A stretch of 64,000 bases of DNA from Hordeum vulgare subsp. vulgare. Taxonomy: Eukaryota; Streptophyta; Magnoliopsida; Poales; Poaceae. Below, one piece after another: positions 46,669 to 57,615 of this stretch. Location of the stretch: contig NC_058520.1 of the NCBI RefSeq assembly GCF_904849725.1, positions 536,290,083 to 536,354,082 of the forward strand, read 5' to 3'. A program made the position numbers and the translations under genes. The stretch's first letter is position 1. The number at the start of each line of letters is the position of its first letter. Under the pieces are notes generated by a model. The model did not search any database and was not told the DNA's origin. It saw nothing but the letters and a program-made list of their open reading frames with translations.

Positions 46669-47055
46669 ATGTCTCAGGAATCTGTTGGGGAGAATGATCT
46701 TCACCAAGTTCATGAGGAAGTAGATGCTGATCTAAAAATAGTAAAAGTTACGGAAGCCAGGGACCAAGCTAAGGAGAAAACCCAAGCTAGGGAGGAAGTT
46801 CAACCTATGTTCAACATTGAAGACTTTGAAGGAGTAGACTTTCTCCAACCCTTCCTCCACATGCTGTCTCCATCCTTGATTGACCTCTTGAGGTTTTGCG
46901 AAACAACTCGTGCTCGCAATATTTCGCTTTCTCGTGAAGTTGTTTTGCTGGAAAACCATGTCACAAATCTCAAAGGTATAAATCAAAGATTGATAACTCT
47001 CTTGGAATCAAAGGCGACAACAACAACACCATCACCACCAAAGGGAGGCAACTAA
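46669..47055 (+). CDS. Third ORF of C2, 128-residue coiled-coil-like protein, unknown function
   Basis: It starts at ATG 46669 (MSQESVGENDLHQ). The acidic N-terminal third is followed by VDFLQPFLHMLSPSLIDLLR and RFCETTRARN, a heptad-like leucine/valine helix (SREVVLLENHVTNLKGINQR), and a Thr/Pro/Ser-rich tail. No signal peptide, membrane segment or catalytic motif is seen, so it is not an envelope protein by appearance. It lies 285 bp after integrase, in the place where Athila elements carry an additional ORF. It is intact although gag-pol of the same element is broken. The C1 copy (34883-35293) conserves the central block best. Confidence 0.65.
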   Translation: MSQESVGENDLHQVHEEVDADLKIVKVTEARDQAKEKTQAREEVQPMFNIEDFEGVDFLQPFLHMLSPSLIDLLRFCETTRARNISLSREVVLLENHVTNLKGINQRLITLLESKATTTTPSPPKGGN

Positions 47056-48588
47056 GAATTGGTATGGGCAATCCCCTTGGCTTCTGCCAAGCTTGGGGGA
47101 GTTGCCCTGGTATCGTATGACCTTCATATCTTTTGCTTTTACCTTTGTTTCAGTTCTTTCCTTTGTCAGTTTTTATTTCTTCTTTTAGAGGAATAAGTCT
47201 TTAGTTTTTAGTTTGAGTCTTTTGCTTTTGTCTCTCCCCCAATGTATTCGAGCTTACGAGCTATATAATAAATAGTTTCGTAGTTAAGGGCTTTGCTTTG
47301 TGCCATGATCAAAGAGTATGAAAAGAACGATAGCATGAAAGATCATGAGACGATCTTATGGAAAGTGATAAATTCACTTATGACACATATGATGATTGAA
47401 ACTTGTTGAGAATAAATCAACATATACCTCAGTCATTGTTGCAATTAATAAGAAGTACTAAGAGAGGTTCACATATAAATATATCATCTTAGACACTTTT
47501 TACGATTGTGAGCACTCACCAAACTATTACATGCCTAGGAGTAGATGTTGGACAAGGAAGACAACATAATGAATTGTGTTTGCTTGGTTCCAAACAATGT
47601 TATATGATTAGAGATCCCTTAGCATGTGACGATTGCTTCCACCTCATATTAGCCAAAACTCCCGCACCAAGTAGAGATACTAATTGTGCATCCATAAACC
47701 TCCAACCAGTTTTGCCATGAGAGTCCACCATACCTACCTATGGATTGAATAAGATCCTTCAAGTAAGTTGTCATCGGTGCAAGCAATAAAAATTGCTCTC
47801 TAATATGTATGATCTATTAGTGTGTGGAAAATAAGCTTTGTACGAACCTGTGGTGAGGAAGACATAAAAGCGACAGACTGCATAATAAAGTTCTTTATCA
47901 CAGGAGGCAATATAAAGTGACGTTCCTCCGCACTAAGAGGACACGCATCCAAACCTCAAAAGTGCATGACAACCTCTGCTTCCCTCTGCGAAGGGCCTAT
48001 CTTGTACCTTTACTTTTTACCCTTGTAAGAGTCATGGTGATCATCACCAATTCCCTTTTTGCCTTTGTCTTGGCTACCGTCACATGCTTGGGAAAGATCT
48101 ATATTCATATATCAACTTGGAGTTGAGTACTCATGCTTTATTGTTGTTGACTTTACCCTTGAGGTAAATGGTTGGGAGGCAAAACTATAAGCCCCTATCT
48201 TCCTCTGTGTCCAGCTAAAACTTTGACACCATGAGTACCACGTGAGTTATAACAATTGTGGAAAACAAAAGAGATGATTGAGTATGTGGATTTGCCTTAC
48301 AAGCTCTTATTTGACTCTTTCTGATGTTGTGATAAATTGCAATTGCTTCAATGACTATGGACTATTGTTGCTTACCTCTCGGTAAGGTTTTTTGCTTCAT
48401 GCTTTGCTTTGTGAAGGAATTGTTACTTTCCCATGAGAATCTTTATGATGTATTGCTATTCTATGTGTGATCATGATGCTCTCATGTTCGTATTATGTTT
48501 TATCGACACCTTCGTCCCTCAACATGCGGACATGTTTATGGAACTTGGTTTTCGCTTGAGGACAAGCGAAGTCTAAGCTTGGGGGAGT
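47056..48588 (+). other. C2 non-coding 3' region and polypurine tract
   Basis: No supportable ORF in 1.5 kb. AAGCTTGGGGGAGT (48575-48588) directly precedes the 3' LTR and is the polypurine tract. A similar AAGCTTGGGGGAGT occurs at 47090-47103, soon after the third ORF, as a second copy. Confidence 0.8.
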
Positions 48589-49228
48589 TGATACGTCCAT
48601 TTTGCATCAAGCTTTCATGTTGATATTTATTGCTTTTTGGGTTGTTATATTACTTGTGGTACCATATTTATGATGGGTTACTGGAGTGACAGAAGCTTAA
48701 ACCCCGGTCTATGCGTTGCTTCGTGAGGGGCTGATTTGGATCCACTAGTTTAATGCTATGGTTAGACTTTGTCTTAATTATTGTTTTGTAGTTGCGGATG
48801 CTTGCGAGAGAGGTTCATCATAAGTGGGATGCTTGTCCAAGTAAGGGCAGTACCCAAGCGCCGGTCCACCCACATATCAAACTATCAAAGTAACGAACGC
48901 GAATTATATAAACATGATGAAACTAGCATGACAGAAATTCCTGTGTGTCCTCGGGAGCGTTTTTCCTCCTATACGACTTTGTTCAGGCTTGTCCCTTGCT
49001 ACAAAAGGGATTGGGCCACTTGCTGCGCCGTTGCTACTACTTGTTACTTGTTACTCTTTGCTTGCTACGTTTCACCTCACTACACAATCACTCGTTACCG
49101 CTACTTTCAGTGCTTGCAGTTATTACCTTGCTGAAATCCGTTTATCAGAGCCTTCTGCTCCTCATTTGGTTCAACACTCTTACTTATCGAAAGGACTACG
49201 ATTGATCCCCTATACTTGTGGGTCATCA
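48589..49228 (+). repeat. 3' LTR of C2, internally deleted (640 bp)
   Basis: The first ~82 bases and the last ~558 bases match the 5' LTR. The part equivalent to 40057-40941 is missing. The join is at 48670-48672 with a 2-bp TG overlap. The dyad and TATA box are lost. Confidence 0.93.
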
Positions 49229-50947
49229 TACCGTGGCAATGATCTAGCATGGCATAGACATCAATGGAAACATCATGCTAGCTATCTTACGATCATCCAA
49301 TGGCAATGTAGACGTGGTGGCACATGTCATGGTGGTAGTTGCATGGCAATATATCTCGGAATGAATTTGAAAAATCCATAGTAGGTAGGTATGGTGGCTG
49401 TTTTGAGGGAGGCTAATGGTGGGTTTTGTGCACCGGCGAAAGTTGCACGGCACTAAGAAGATAGTGATGGTGGAAGGTGAAAGTGCATCTAAACCATGGA
49501 CTCAACATTAGTCATGAAGAACTCATATACTTGTTGCAAAAGTTTTATTAGTAATCGAAACAAAGCATTCAACGCATACTCCTAGGGGAAGGGTTGGTAG
49601 GTATAAGCCATCGGGCGATCCCGACCGCCACGCAAAGGATGACAATCAATAGACTAATCATGCTCAGATTTCATCACATAGCGGTTCACCATACGTGCAT
49701 GCTACGGGAATCACTAACTTCAACACAAGTATTTCTAGATCCACAACACCTTACTAGCATGACTTCAATATTACCATAACCACAACTAAAAACTAATTGA
49801 GATGAATCAAACTTCTCTAACTATTCAATGCACATGAAGGTGGAAGTTTTCGTGTCCCTTTGGATAACTACCCCTTTTGAGACTAATTTCAAAGCATAGA
49901 TCAACTACCAAGCCACGCACCGCTGTTCTCTAAAATATATAAGTGAAGAACATAGAGCAAAAGTATCTAGCTCAAAAGATATAAGTGAAGCACATGTGAG
50001 CTGAATTGTCTACCAAAAGATATAAGTGAAGCTCGACAAAATCACGGTGAGTGCATGTCTCTCTCTCTCTAGGTGTGAAGCAAGGATGATTGTGACACAA
50101 CAAAAATAAAAGACTCCTACGATACAAGATGCTCCAAGCAAAAACACATAACATGTGGTGAATAAAAATATAGGCCCAAGTAACGTTACCGATGGATTGA
50201 AGAGGAGAGAGGGGATGCCTTCCCGGGGCATCCCCAAGCTTAGGCTTTTATGGCATCCTTGAATCTCTTGGGGTGCCTTGGACATCCCCAAGCTTGAGCT
50301 CTTTCCACTATTTATCTTTTTGTCCATAAGAACTTCACCCAAAACTTGAAAACTTCACAACACGAAACTTAAACAGAAACTCGTGATAACATTAGTATGA
50401 GAAAGCAAACCACCACTTCCTTAGGTACTATAGAAAACTTAAATTCTACTTGTGCTGATGTTGGGTTACTGTATTTTCAATCTTCCATGGCTAATACCCC
50501 CCGAAACTATCCATAGTTTCATCAAAATAAGCAACCAACACAACAAAAACAGAATGTGTTAACAGCAGACTAGTCTGTAGCAATCTGTGTATTTCCTATA
50601 CTTGTGTTACTTCAAAAATTCTGAACAATTACGACAGTCTGAAGGATTCTCGTAGAAATTACTAGCAAAAAGAATCAACTCAAAATCTCTTACATAAAAA
50701 AAATGAAAATTCTTTTCGTGAGCAGAAAGTTTCTGTCTTTTCCAGCATGACCAAACGATCATCCCCAAGACTAATCATAACAGTTTTGCTTGGCACAAAC
50801 GCAAAAAAGAAACACAAAAAACACAATCATAACAGAATTATGAAAGTGTGGAAAACACAAAACAGAAATAAAAAGTATAGATTCGTTGGGTTGCCTCCCA
50901 ACAAGCGCTTTTGTTTAACGCCCTTAGCTAGGCAAAAAGTGATGGAA
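49229..50947 (-). other. Non-coding 3' region of D, second part
   Basis: It begins with the TACCG target copy and is collinear with A2 24180-25919, including about two diverged 41-bp units. No ORF is supported. Confidence 0.8.
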
Positions 50948-51550
50948 TCACGTATAGTCATCTTTGGTGCTCAAACCATAGGTAGCCCTCATCATAGATT
51001 CATAAGGCAATCTTATTTTCTTTGTAGTAAAGTGCTCCATGCCATTCTTTAAAGGAAATTGAAATCTAATATTCCCTTCCTTCATATCGATGATAGCACC
51101 AATAGTCCTTAGGAAAGGTCTACCAAGAATAATGGGACATGAAGGATTGCAATCTATGTCAAGTACAATGAAATCCACGGGTACATAGTTCTTATTTGCA
51201 ATAATAAGAACATCATCGATCCTTCCCATGGGTTTCTTGACAGTAGAATCCGCAAGATGCAAATTAAGAGAACACTCTTCAATCTCATGAAAACCAAGAA
51301 TATCACATAAAGACTTTGGAATCGCAGAAACACTAGCACCCAAATCACACAAAGCATTGCACTCATAGTTTTTTATATTGATTTTGATAGTAGGTTCCCA
51401 CTCATCATGAAGTTTTCTAGGTATAGAGACTTCTAGTTCAAGATTCTCTTGAAGAGATTTCATCATAGCATCTACGATATGCGCGGTAAAGGCTTTGCTT
51501 TGGTATAAGCATGTGGAGAGTTTGCAATGGATTGCATCAAAGAAATGCAT
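50948..51550 (-). pseudogene. Aspartic protease of D
   Basis: The minus frame carries SIPRKLHDEWEPTIKINIKN, the active-site motif CDLGASVSAIPKSLCDILGF (Asp codon near 51345) and CPIILGRPFLRTIGAIIDMK, ending KDDYT. The domain reads through but is out of frame with gag upstream. No reverse transcriptase follows: the next 1.7 kb is non-coding. Confidence 0.85.
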
Positions 51551-53020
51551 TCAAAAAAGGAGCAATTATCATAATTGAATTCCTTGAAATCCAAAGTGGG
51601 AGTTTCATTACTACCCAAAATTTGACTTCTTCTACTCCACTCTCCACACCTTTATCATCAAGATAGGTGGACTCCGAATCATTGGGGCGTTTTTCAACCA
51701 AAGTGGATTCATATCCAGCCCCTCCATAAATAGGTTTGACACGCGAAAACAAAGATTCAAGAGGAGACACACCAAGCACTTTAAGATCTTCATGATTTGC
51801 ATCACTAGAACGCACCCTTTTAAACCATTCATGCCTAGCGCGAATTTGGGCGGTTCTTTCTTTGCTCTCATTCATGGAGACACGCATAGCTTTCAAAGTT
51901 TCATCCAAGTTGACCTTGGGAGGAGTGCATCTAACTTCAAAGCATCAATATCACAAGACATCCTATCAACGCTCTTAGTCAAATCGTCTATTTTGAGTAG
52001 TTTTTCCTCTATGGACGCATTGAAAATATTTTGAGAGTTGATGAACTCTTTGATATTACTCTCTAAATCAGAGGGTAATTTGTTCTGATTTCCATAAGTG
52101 TTGTTGTAGGAATTGCCATAATTGTTAGAGGAGTTACTATGAAAAGGCCTAGGAACATAGTTTCCTCTAAAAGCATTGTTGTTGCCAAAATTGTTCCTAC
52201 CAACAAAATTCACGTCCAAACTAGCATTGCTACTCTCAATCAAAGAAGATAGTGGCATGTCATTAGGATCTACAGTGGCGTTTCTACTAGCAACCAAATT
52301 CATCAACTCGTCCATCTTAGCACTAAGTGAGTTAATCTCTTCTATAGCGTGCACCTTTTTGCTAGCAGGCGACCTTTCAGTATGCCACTGAGAGTAGTTG
52401 GTCATGATATTGTATAGGAGTTTTGTAGCGTCTCCTAACGTGATTTCCATGAACGTTCCACCTGAGGTGGAGTCCAAGATATTGCGAGAAGCGAAATTCA
52501 AGCGAGCGTAAAAGATTTGTATAATCATCCACAAACTCAAGCCATGAGCGGGACAATTTCTAATCATAACCTTCATCCTCTCCCAAGATTGTGCAACGTG
52601 TTCATGATCAAGTTTCTTGAAATTCATGATATCGTTACGTAAGGAGATGATCTTAGCCGGCGGAAAATACTTGGATATGTAAGCATCTTTGCAGTTATCC
52701 CAAGAATCGATACTATTTTTAGGCAAAGAAGAAAACCAAGTTTTTGCGCGATCTCGCAACGAGAAAGGAAAAAGTTTCAACTTAATCACGTCATTATCCA
52801 CATCTCTTTTCTTTTGCATATCACAAAGCTCAATGAAGGTATTGAGATGGGATGTGGCATCTTCACTAGGAAGGCCAGAGAATTGCTCTTTCATAACAAG
52901 ATTCAGCAAAGCTGCGTTGATTTCATACGATTCCGCACTAGTGGCGGGAGCAATCAAAGTACTAATAAAATCATTATTATTAGTGCTCGAGAAGTCGCAA
53001 AGTTTGGTGTTTTCAGACAT
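51537..53020 (-). pseudogene. gag: gag of D, two frameshifts
   Basis: ATG at 53020 starts MSENTKLCDFSSTNNNDF. The capsid-like core is complete: LFPFSLRDRAKTWFSSLPKN, DAYISKYFPPAKIISLRNDI, VAQSWERMKVMIRNCPAHGL, IQIFYARLNFASRN. An Asn-rich stretch (FVGRNNFGNNNAFRGNYVPR) and a coiled-coil-like part follow. One frameshift near 51910 leads to the NHEDLKVLGVSP block, and another near 51560 leads to the protease. An upstream in-frame extension to 53161 is leader sequence (low-complexity F/L/S) and was not used. No CCHC knuckle is visible. Confidence 0.88.
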
Positions 53021-53227
53021 GATGACTTCAACAAACAAACAAGCACACAAGCAAGCAAGAAAACCGGCAAAGGGAAACGGCAAAGGCAAAAGAAAACGGC
53101 GAAGGAGAAAGGCAAATGAAAACGGCAAATGTGAAGTGGGGGAGAGGAAAACGAGAGGCAACTGGCAACAAAAGTAAATGCAAGAGATGAGTTTGTGAGA
53201 CCTACTTGGATAGATCTTGATCTCTCC

Positions 53228-53245
53228 TCCCCGACAACGGCGCCA
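53228..53245 (-). other. Primer binding site of D, tRNA-Asp type
   Basis: The minus strand reads TGGCGCCGTTGTCGGGGA, one mismatch to the tRNA-Asp complement, 10 bases from the LTR end. Confidence 0.9.
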
Positions 53246-53255
53246 GAAATACTTT

Positions 53256-54822
53256 TGATGTCAGCTGTGCTTCCCCGGCAACGGCGACAGGAATAGTCAT
53301 GTCGACGGCACCAGGAATCCTTCTGCTACGGCTATGGAGCCTTGCGTTGGTGTTCCCTCGAAGCGGAAAGGGTGATGTAGCACAACGGTGGTAAGTATTT
53401 CCCTTAGTTTGAGAACCAAGGTATCAATCCAGTGGAGAAGTATCACAAGATCCTGCACAAACACAAAAGCTTGCTCCCAACCCTATGAAGGGGTTGTCAA
53501 TCCCTTATAGATTGTTCGCCAAGTGAGAACTGAAAGCAACAAAGTAACAAAGCAAAGTAAAAGCGGACGTGTAACCGATGGATGTGAATAGACCCGGGGG
53601 CCGTAGTGTTTACTAGTGGCTTCTCTCATGAAAGCAAGTAGACGGTGGGTGAACAAATTACTGTCGAGCAATTGATAGAACCGCGAAAAGTCATGACGAT
53701 ATCTATGGCAATGATTATATCTAGAGGCATCACGTCCAAAACAAGTAGACCAACACTTTCTGCATCTACTACTATTACTCCACACGTCGACCGCTATCCA
53801 ACATGCATCTAGTGTATTAAGTCGAAAAGAACAGAGTAACGCCTTAAGCAAGATGACATGATGTAGATGGACAATCTCATATCAACGACAGAGCCCATCT
53901 TTTTACCCTTGATGGCAACTACTTAATGTGTGCCTTGCTGCCCCTACTGTCACTGGGAAAGGTCACCACATGGTAGAACCCAAAACCAAGCACTTCTCCC
54001 ATTGCAAGAATCATAGATCTAGTTGGCCTAACAAAACCCAAGACTCAGAGAGACTTACAAGGATATCAAATCATGCATATAAGAAATCAGCAAAGACTCA
54101 AATATATATCATAGATAATCTGATCACAAATCCACAATTCATCGGATCTCGACAAACACACCGCCAAAGAAGATTACATCGGATAGATCTCCATGAAGAT
54201 CATGGAGAACTTTGTATTGAAGATCCAAGAGAGAGAAGAAGCCATCTAGCTACTAACTACGAACCCGTAGGTCTGAAGTGAACTACTCATGAGTCATTGG
54301 AGGGGCGATGATGATGATGAAGAAGCCCTCCAACTCCAAAGTCCCCTCTGGCAGGGCGCCGGGAAGGGTCTCCAGATGAGATCTCCCGGAAAAGGAATCT
54401 TGCGGCGGCGGAAAAGTATTTTCGAGGCTCCCCTGATTTTTTGTTGTATTTTAGGGAATATATAGTCCAAAGATCTAGGTCAGAGGGCGGCCAGGGAGGC
54501 CACAAGCCCTGCCATCGCCGCCTCCCGTGGTGGCGGAGTGGGGGCTTGTGGGCTCCCAGGAGCCCTCCTGGCTTGGCCCACAGGCCCCCTGATCTTCTTC
54601 CGTTCGGGAAAAAAATCATTTCGGGGATTTTATTCCGTTTGGACTCCGTTCCAAAATCAGATCTGAAAAGAGCCAAAAACACAGAAAAAACAGGAACTGG
54701 CACTTGGCGCTGAATTAATAAGTTAGTCCCAAAAAAGATATAAAAGGTACATAAAACATCCAAAGATGACAAGATAACCGCGTGAAACCATCAAAAATTA
54801 TAGATACGTTTGAGACGTATCA
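53256..54822 (-). repeat. 5' LTR of D (1567 bp)
   Basis: Same length as 37423-38989 and the same extended end (53256-53323). The dyad arms are at 54498-54508 and 54543-54552. Confidence 0.92.
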
Positions 54823-54827
54823 AGTTC

Positions 54828-55745
54828 CAATCAGGTGGTTGAACAATAGGTGAAGTTATAAAAGCCCTCTTAAGTATTTCGAAGGCTTCCTCACACTAAT
54901 CGTCAAAAACAAAAGGAATATCCTTTTGCAAGAGATTGGTAAGAGGCCTAGAAATCTTAGAGAAGTCTCTAATGAACCTTCTATAGAAACCAGCATCACC
55001 AAGGAAACTTCTTATACCCTTGATATATGTGGGGTATGGCATTTTCTCGATTGCATCAACCTTAGCCTTATCGACTTCAATACCTCTTTCAGAAATTTTA
55101 TGTCCTAAGACGATGCCTTCATTAACCATAAAGTGGCACTTCTCCCAATTCAAGACAAGGTTGGTGTCTTTACATCTCTACAAGACTCGATCAAGGTTGC
55201 TGAGGCAATCATCAAAGGAAGACCCGTAAACGGAGAAGTCATCCATGAAAACCTCGACAATCTTTTCACAAAAGTCAGAGGATATAGCCATCATACATCT
55301 TTGAAAGGTGGCAGGTGCATTACATAAGCCAAAAGGCATATGTCTATAAGCAAAGGTACCGAAAGGGCGGGTGAAAGTGGTTTTCTCCTGATCAGATTGT
55401 GCAACTGGTATTTGGGAGAAACCAGAATAACCGTCTAGAAAGCAGAAGTGTGTGTGTTTAGACAGTCTTTCTAGCATTTGGTCGATAAAAGGCAAAGGGT
55501 AATGATCTTTCCTAGTGGCTTTATTCAATTTCCTAAAATCGATCACCATCCTATAGCCAGTAATAATCCTTTGTGGGATCAATTCATCCTTATCATTAGG
55601 GACAACGGTAATGCCTCCCTTCTTAGGGACGCAATGCACCGGACTCACCCAATCGCTATGAGCAACAGGATAGATAATGACCGCTTCCAGGAGCTTTAGT
55701 ATTTCTTTTATTACTACCTCTTTCATTTTAGGATTTAATCTCCTT
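54828..55745 (-). pseudogene. pol: Reverse transcriptase of C1, broken
   Basis: The minus frame from 55726 reads MKEVVIKEILKLLEAVIIYP, MVIDFRKLNKATRKDHYPLP, FLDGYSGFSQIPVAQSDQEK, MPFGLCNAPATFQRC and FMDD. It stops at TAG near 55178 where C2 has CAG. The thumb region (NWEKCHFMVNEGIVLGHKIS, GIRSFLGDAGFYRRFIRDFS) is open in the frame at 55153-54896 and stops again. It continues across element D into the RNase H at 37422. Confidence 0.87.
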
Positions 55746-55860
55746 TGATGATCAGCAACTGGTTTGAAATCAGGATCAGTTTTAATCTTGTGCTGGCATA
55801 GAGTGGGACTAATGCCCTTAAGATCATCAAGAGTATATCCAATAGAAGCTCGGTGCTTCC

Positions 55861-56760
55861 TCAGAGGCTAGCACTAATTATAACAGGATATATCTCTTTT
55901 TCATCAAGATAAACATACTTAATAGTATCAGGCAACTGTTTAAGCTTGAACACAGGATCACCCTTTGGTGGGGGTGGATCCCCAAGCAGTTCAACATGCA
56001 GATTATTCTTAAGGATAGGATATTGTTCTAAGACAACTCTATCTATTTCATCCCTTTCATCAATATGCATACCATTTTCATGCTCAAGCAAGTATTTCTC
56101 TAAGGGATCAGTAGGAGGCACGGCAATAGAAGCTAAGGCAATAGTTTCATCCTTACTAGGCAACCCTTTTTCATGAGGTTGTCTACCAAACTTGGAGAAA
56201 TTGAACTCGTGTGACACACCTTCAAAGCCAACAGTGACAGTTTGCTTCTCGCAACCAATATGAGCATTGACAGTATTGAGGAAGGGTCTGCCAAATATGA
56301 TGGGACAAACGCTATCGTGGGTGGTAGCAAGAACGAGGAAATCAACAGGATACTTCATTTTACCACACAAGACTTCAACATCCCTAACAATTCCCACAGG
56401 GCAAATAGTATCTCTATTGGCAAGTTGAACAGTGACATCAATAGGCTCTATCTCAACAGGTGCAATCTCGTCTTTAATTTCATCATATAAGGATTGAGGT
56501 ATTGCACTAACACTAGCACCCACGTCACATAAACCATGATAGCAATGTTCTCCTATCTTAACAGAAACAACAGGCGTGCCAACAACAGGCCTATGTTTGT
56601 CTCTAGCGTGAGGCTTAGCAATTCTAGCAGCATCTTCACAGAAGTGAATATTATGTCGTTCAACATCGTCGGACAGAAGATCTTTGATAATACCAATGCT
56701 AGGTTCAACTACAATTTGCTCAGGGGGTGTAGGTGTTCTAATGTAGCCTCTACGTATCAC
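55861..56760 (-). pseudogene. pol: Aspartic protease of C1
   Basis: The minus frame contains HCYHGLCDVGASVSAIPQSL and CPIIFGRPFLNTVNAHIGCE, then the acidic linker. It ends at 55861, where a ~45-bp deletion relative to C2 removes the approach to reverse transcriptase and shifts the frame. Confidence 0.83.
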
Positions 56761-57615
56761 AGTTGAAGCTTTAGAATCATCCTTTATCCTAACAGGGAAA
56801 GGTGGTTTCTCAATGTAAGCACTCGGAACAACGGGATCATTATAGGCAATGACTTTCTCTTCAACTGGGTTGGGTTTAACTACATTGACTTCTAAAGGAG
56901 GATGATATTTAAATCACTTCTCTTTGGGGAGATCAATATGAGCAGCAAAAGATTCACACAGTGAAGCTACTATCTCAGAGTCAAGTCCATACTTAGCGCT
57001 AAAGTCACAAAAAGTATTTGTTTCAACAAAGGATTTAACGCAATCAAACTTGAAATTCATACCTGACTCCTTACCTTCTTCAAGCTCCCAATCTTCAGAG
57101 TTGTGTTTAATTCTCTCCAATAAATTCCATTTGAAGTCAATATCTCTCTTCATAAAAGAACGGGTACAAGATGTGTCAAGCATGGTGCGATCATCATGAG
57201 AAAGCCGAGCATAGAAGTTCTGAATGTTAATTTCTCTCGAGAGCTCTTAGTTGGGGCATGAATATAACATTCATTTAAGCCTCCCCCAAGCTTGAGCGAT
57301 GCCTTCTCTGTCACGAGGCCAAAAATTATAAATATAATTCTGATCACGATGTACTAAATGCATAGGATAAAACTTTTGATGAAATTCCAATTTCAACCGA
57401 TTGTAGTCTCATGATCCAGTATCATCACATAGCCTATACAATGTCAATGCCTTATCCTTCAAAGATAAAGGAAATACCTTCTTCTTGACCTCATCCTCGG
57501 GCAAACCTGCAAGCTTAAATAAACCACAAACTTCATCTACATAGATTAGATGCAAGTCTCGATGTGATGTTCCATCTCCTGTAAAAGGATTAGCCAGCAG
57601 TTTCTCAAGCATACC
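56761..57615 (-). pseudogene. gag: gag of C1, broken and cut by B2
   Basis: Pieces match the C2 gag: GMLEKLLANPFTGDGTSHRD and KKVFPLSLKDKALTLYRLCD (57615-57409), a degraded middle, and MLDTSCTRSFMKRDIDFKWN to HIDLPKEK (57183-56914). The N-terminus is on the far side of B2, outside the window. Confidence 0.82.

Larger units (their letters stand above)
39973..49228 (+). mobile_element. Family C LTR retrotransposon C2, complete ends, decayed coding region
   Basis: The element is bounded by a perfect target duplication TACCG (39968-39972 and 49229-49233) within D. Order: 5' LTR, tRNA-Asp primer site, gag, protease, reverse transcriptase, RNase H, integrase, dyad cassette, third ORF, non-coding 3' region, polypurine tract, 3' LTR. 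The 3' LTR carries an ~885-bp internal deletion. It is the only copy here with all Athila-type domains in one stretch, but gag, RT and RNase H have frameshifts or stops. By eye about 19 of ~640 aligned LTR positions differ. Confidence 0.93.
37423..54822 (-). mobile_element. Element D, family A-related non-autonomous LTR retrotransposon, carrying nested C2
   Basis: Two 1567-bp LTRs (37423-38989 and 53256-54822), a tRNA-Asp primer site, gag and protease but no polymerase. It inserted into C1 RNase H; flanks AGTTA (37418-37422) and AGTTC (54823-54827) are a 5-bp duplication with one change. The internal region without C2 is about 5.0 kb. In the first ~370 bp the two LTRs differ at about 14 positions by eye count. 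It differs from A1 and A2 mainly by an extended LTR 3' end. Confidence 0.92.

Noticed and set aside
47090..47103. AAGCTTGGGGGAGT as the true polypurine tract of C2
   Set aside because: The LTR does not follow here; the functional copy is at 48575-48588 directly before the 3' LTR. It may be an old or central tract.
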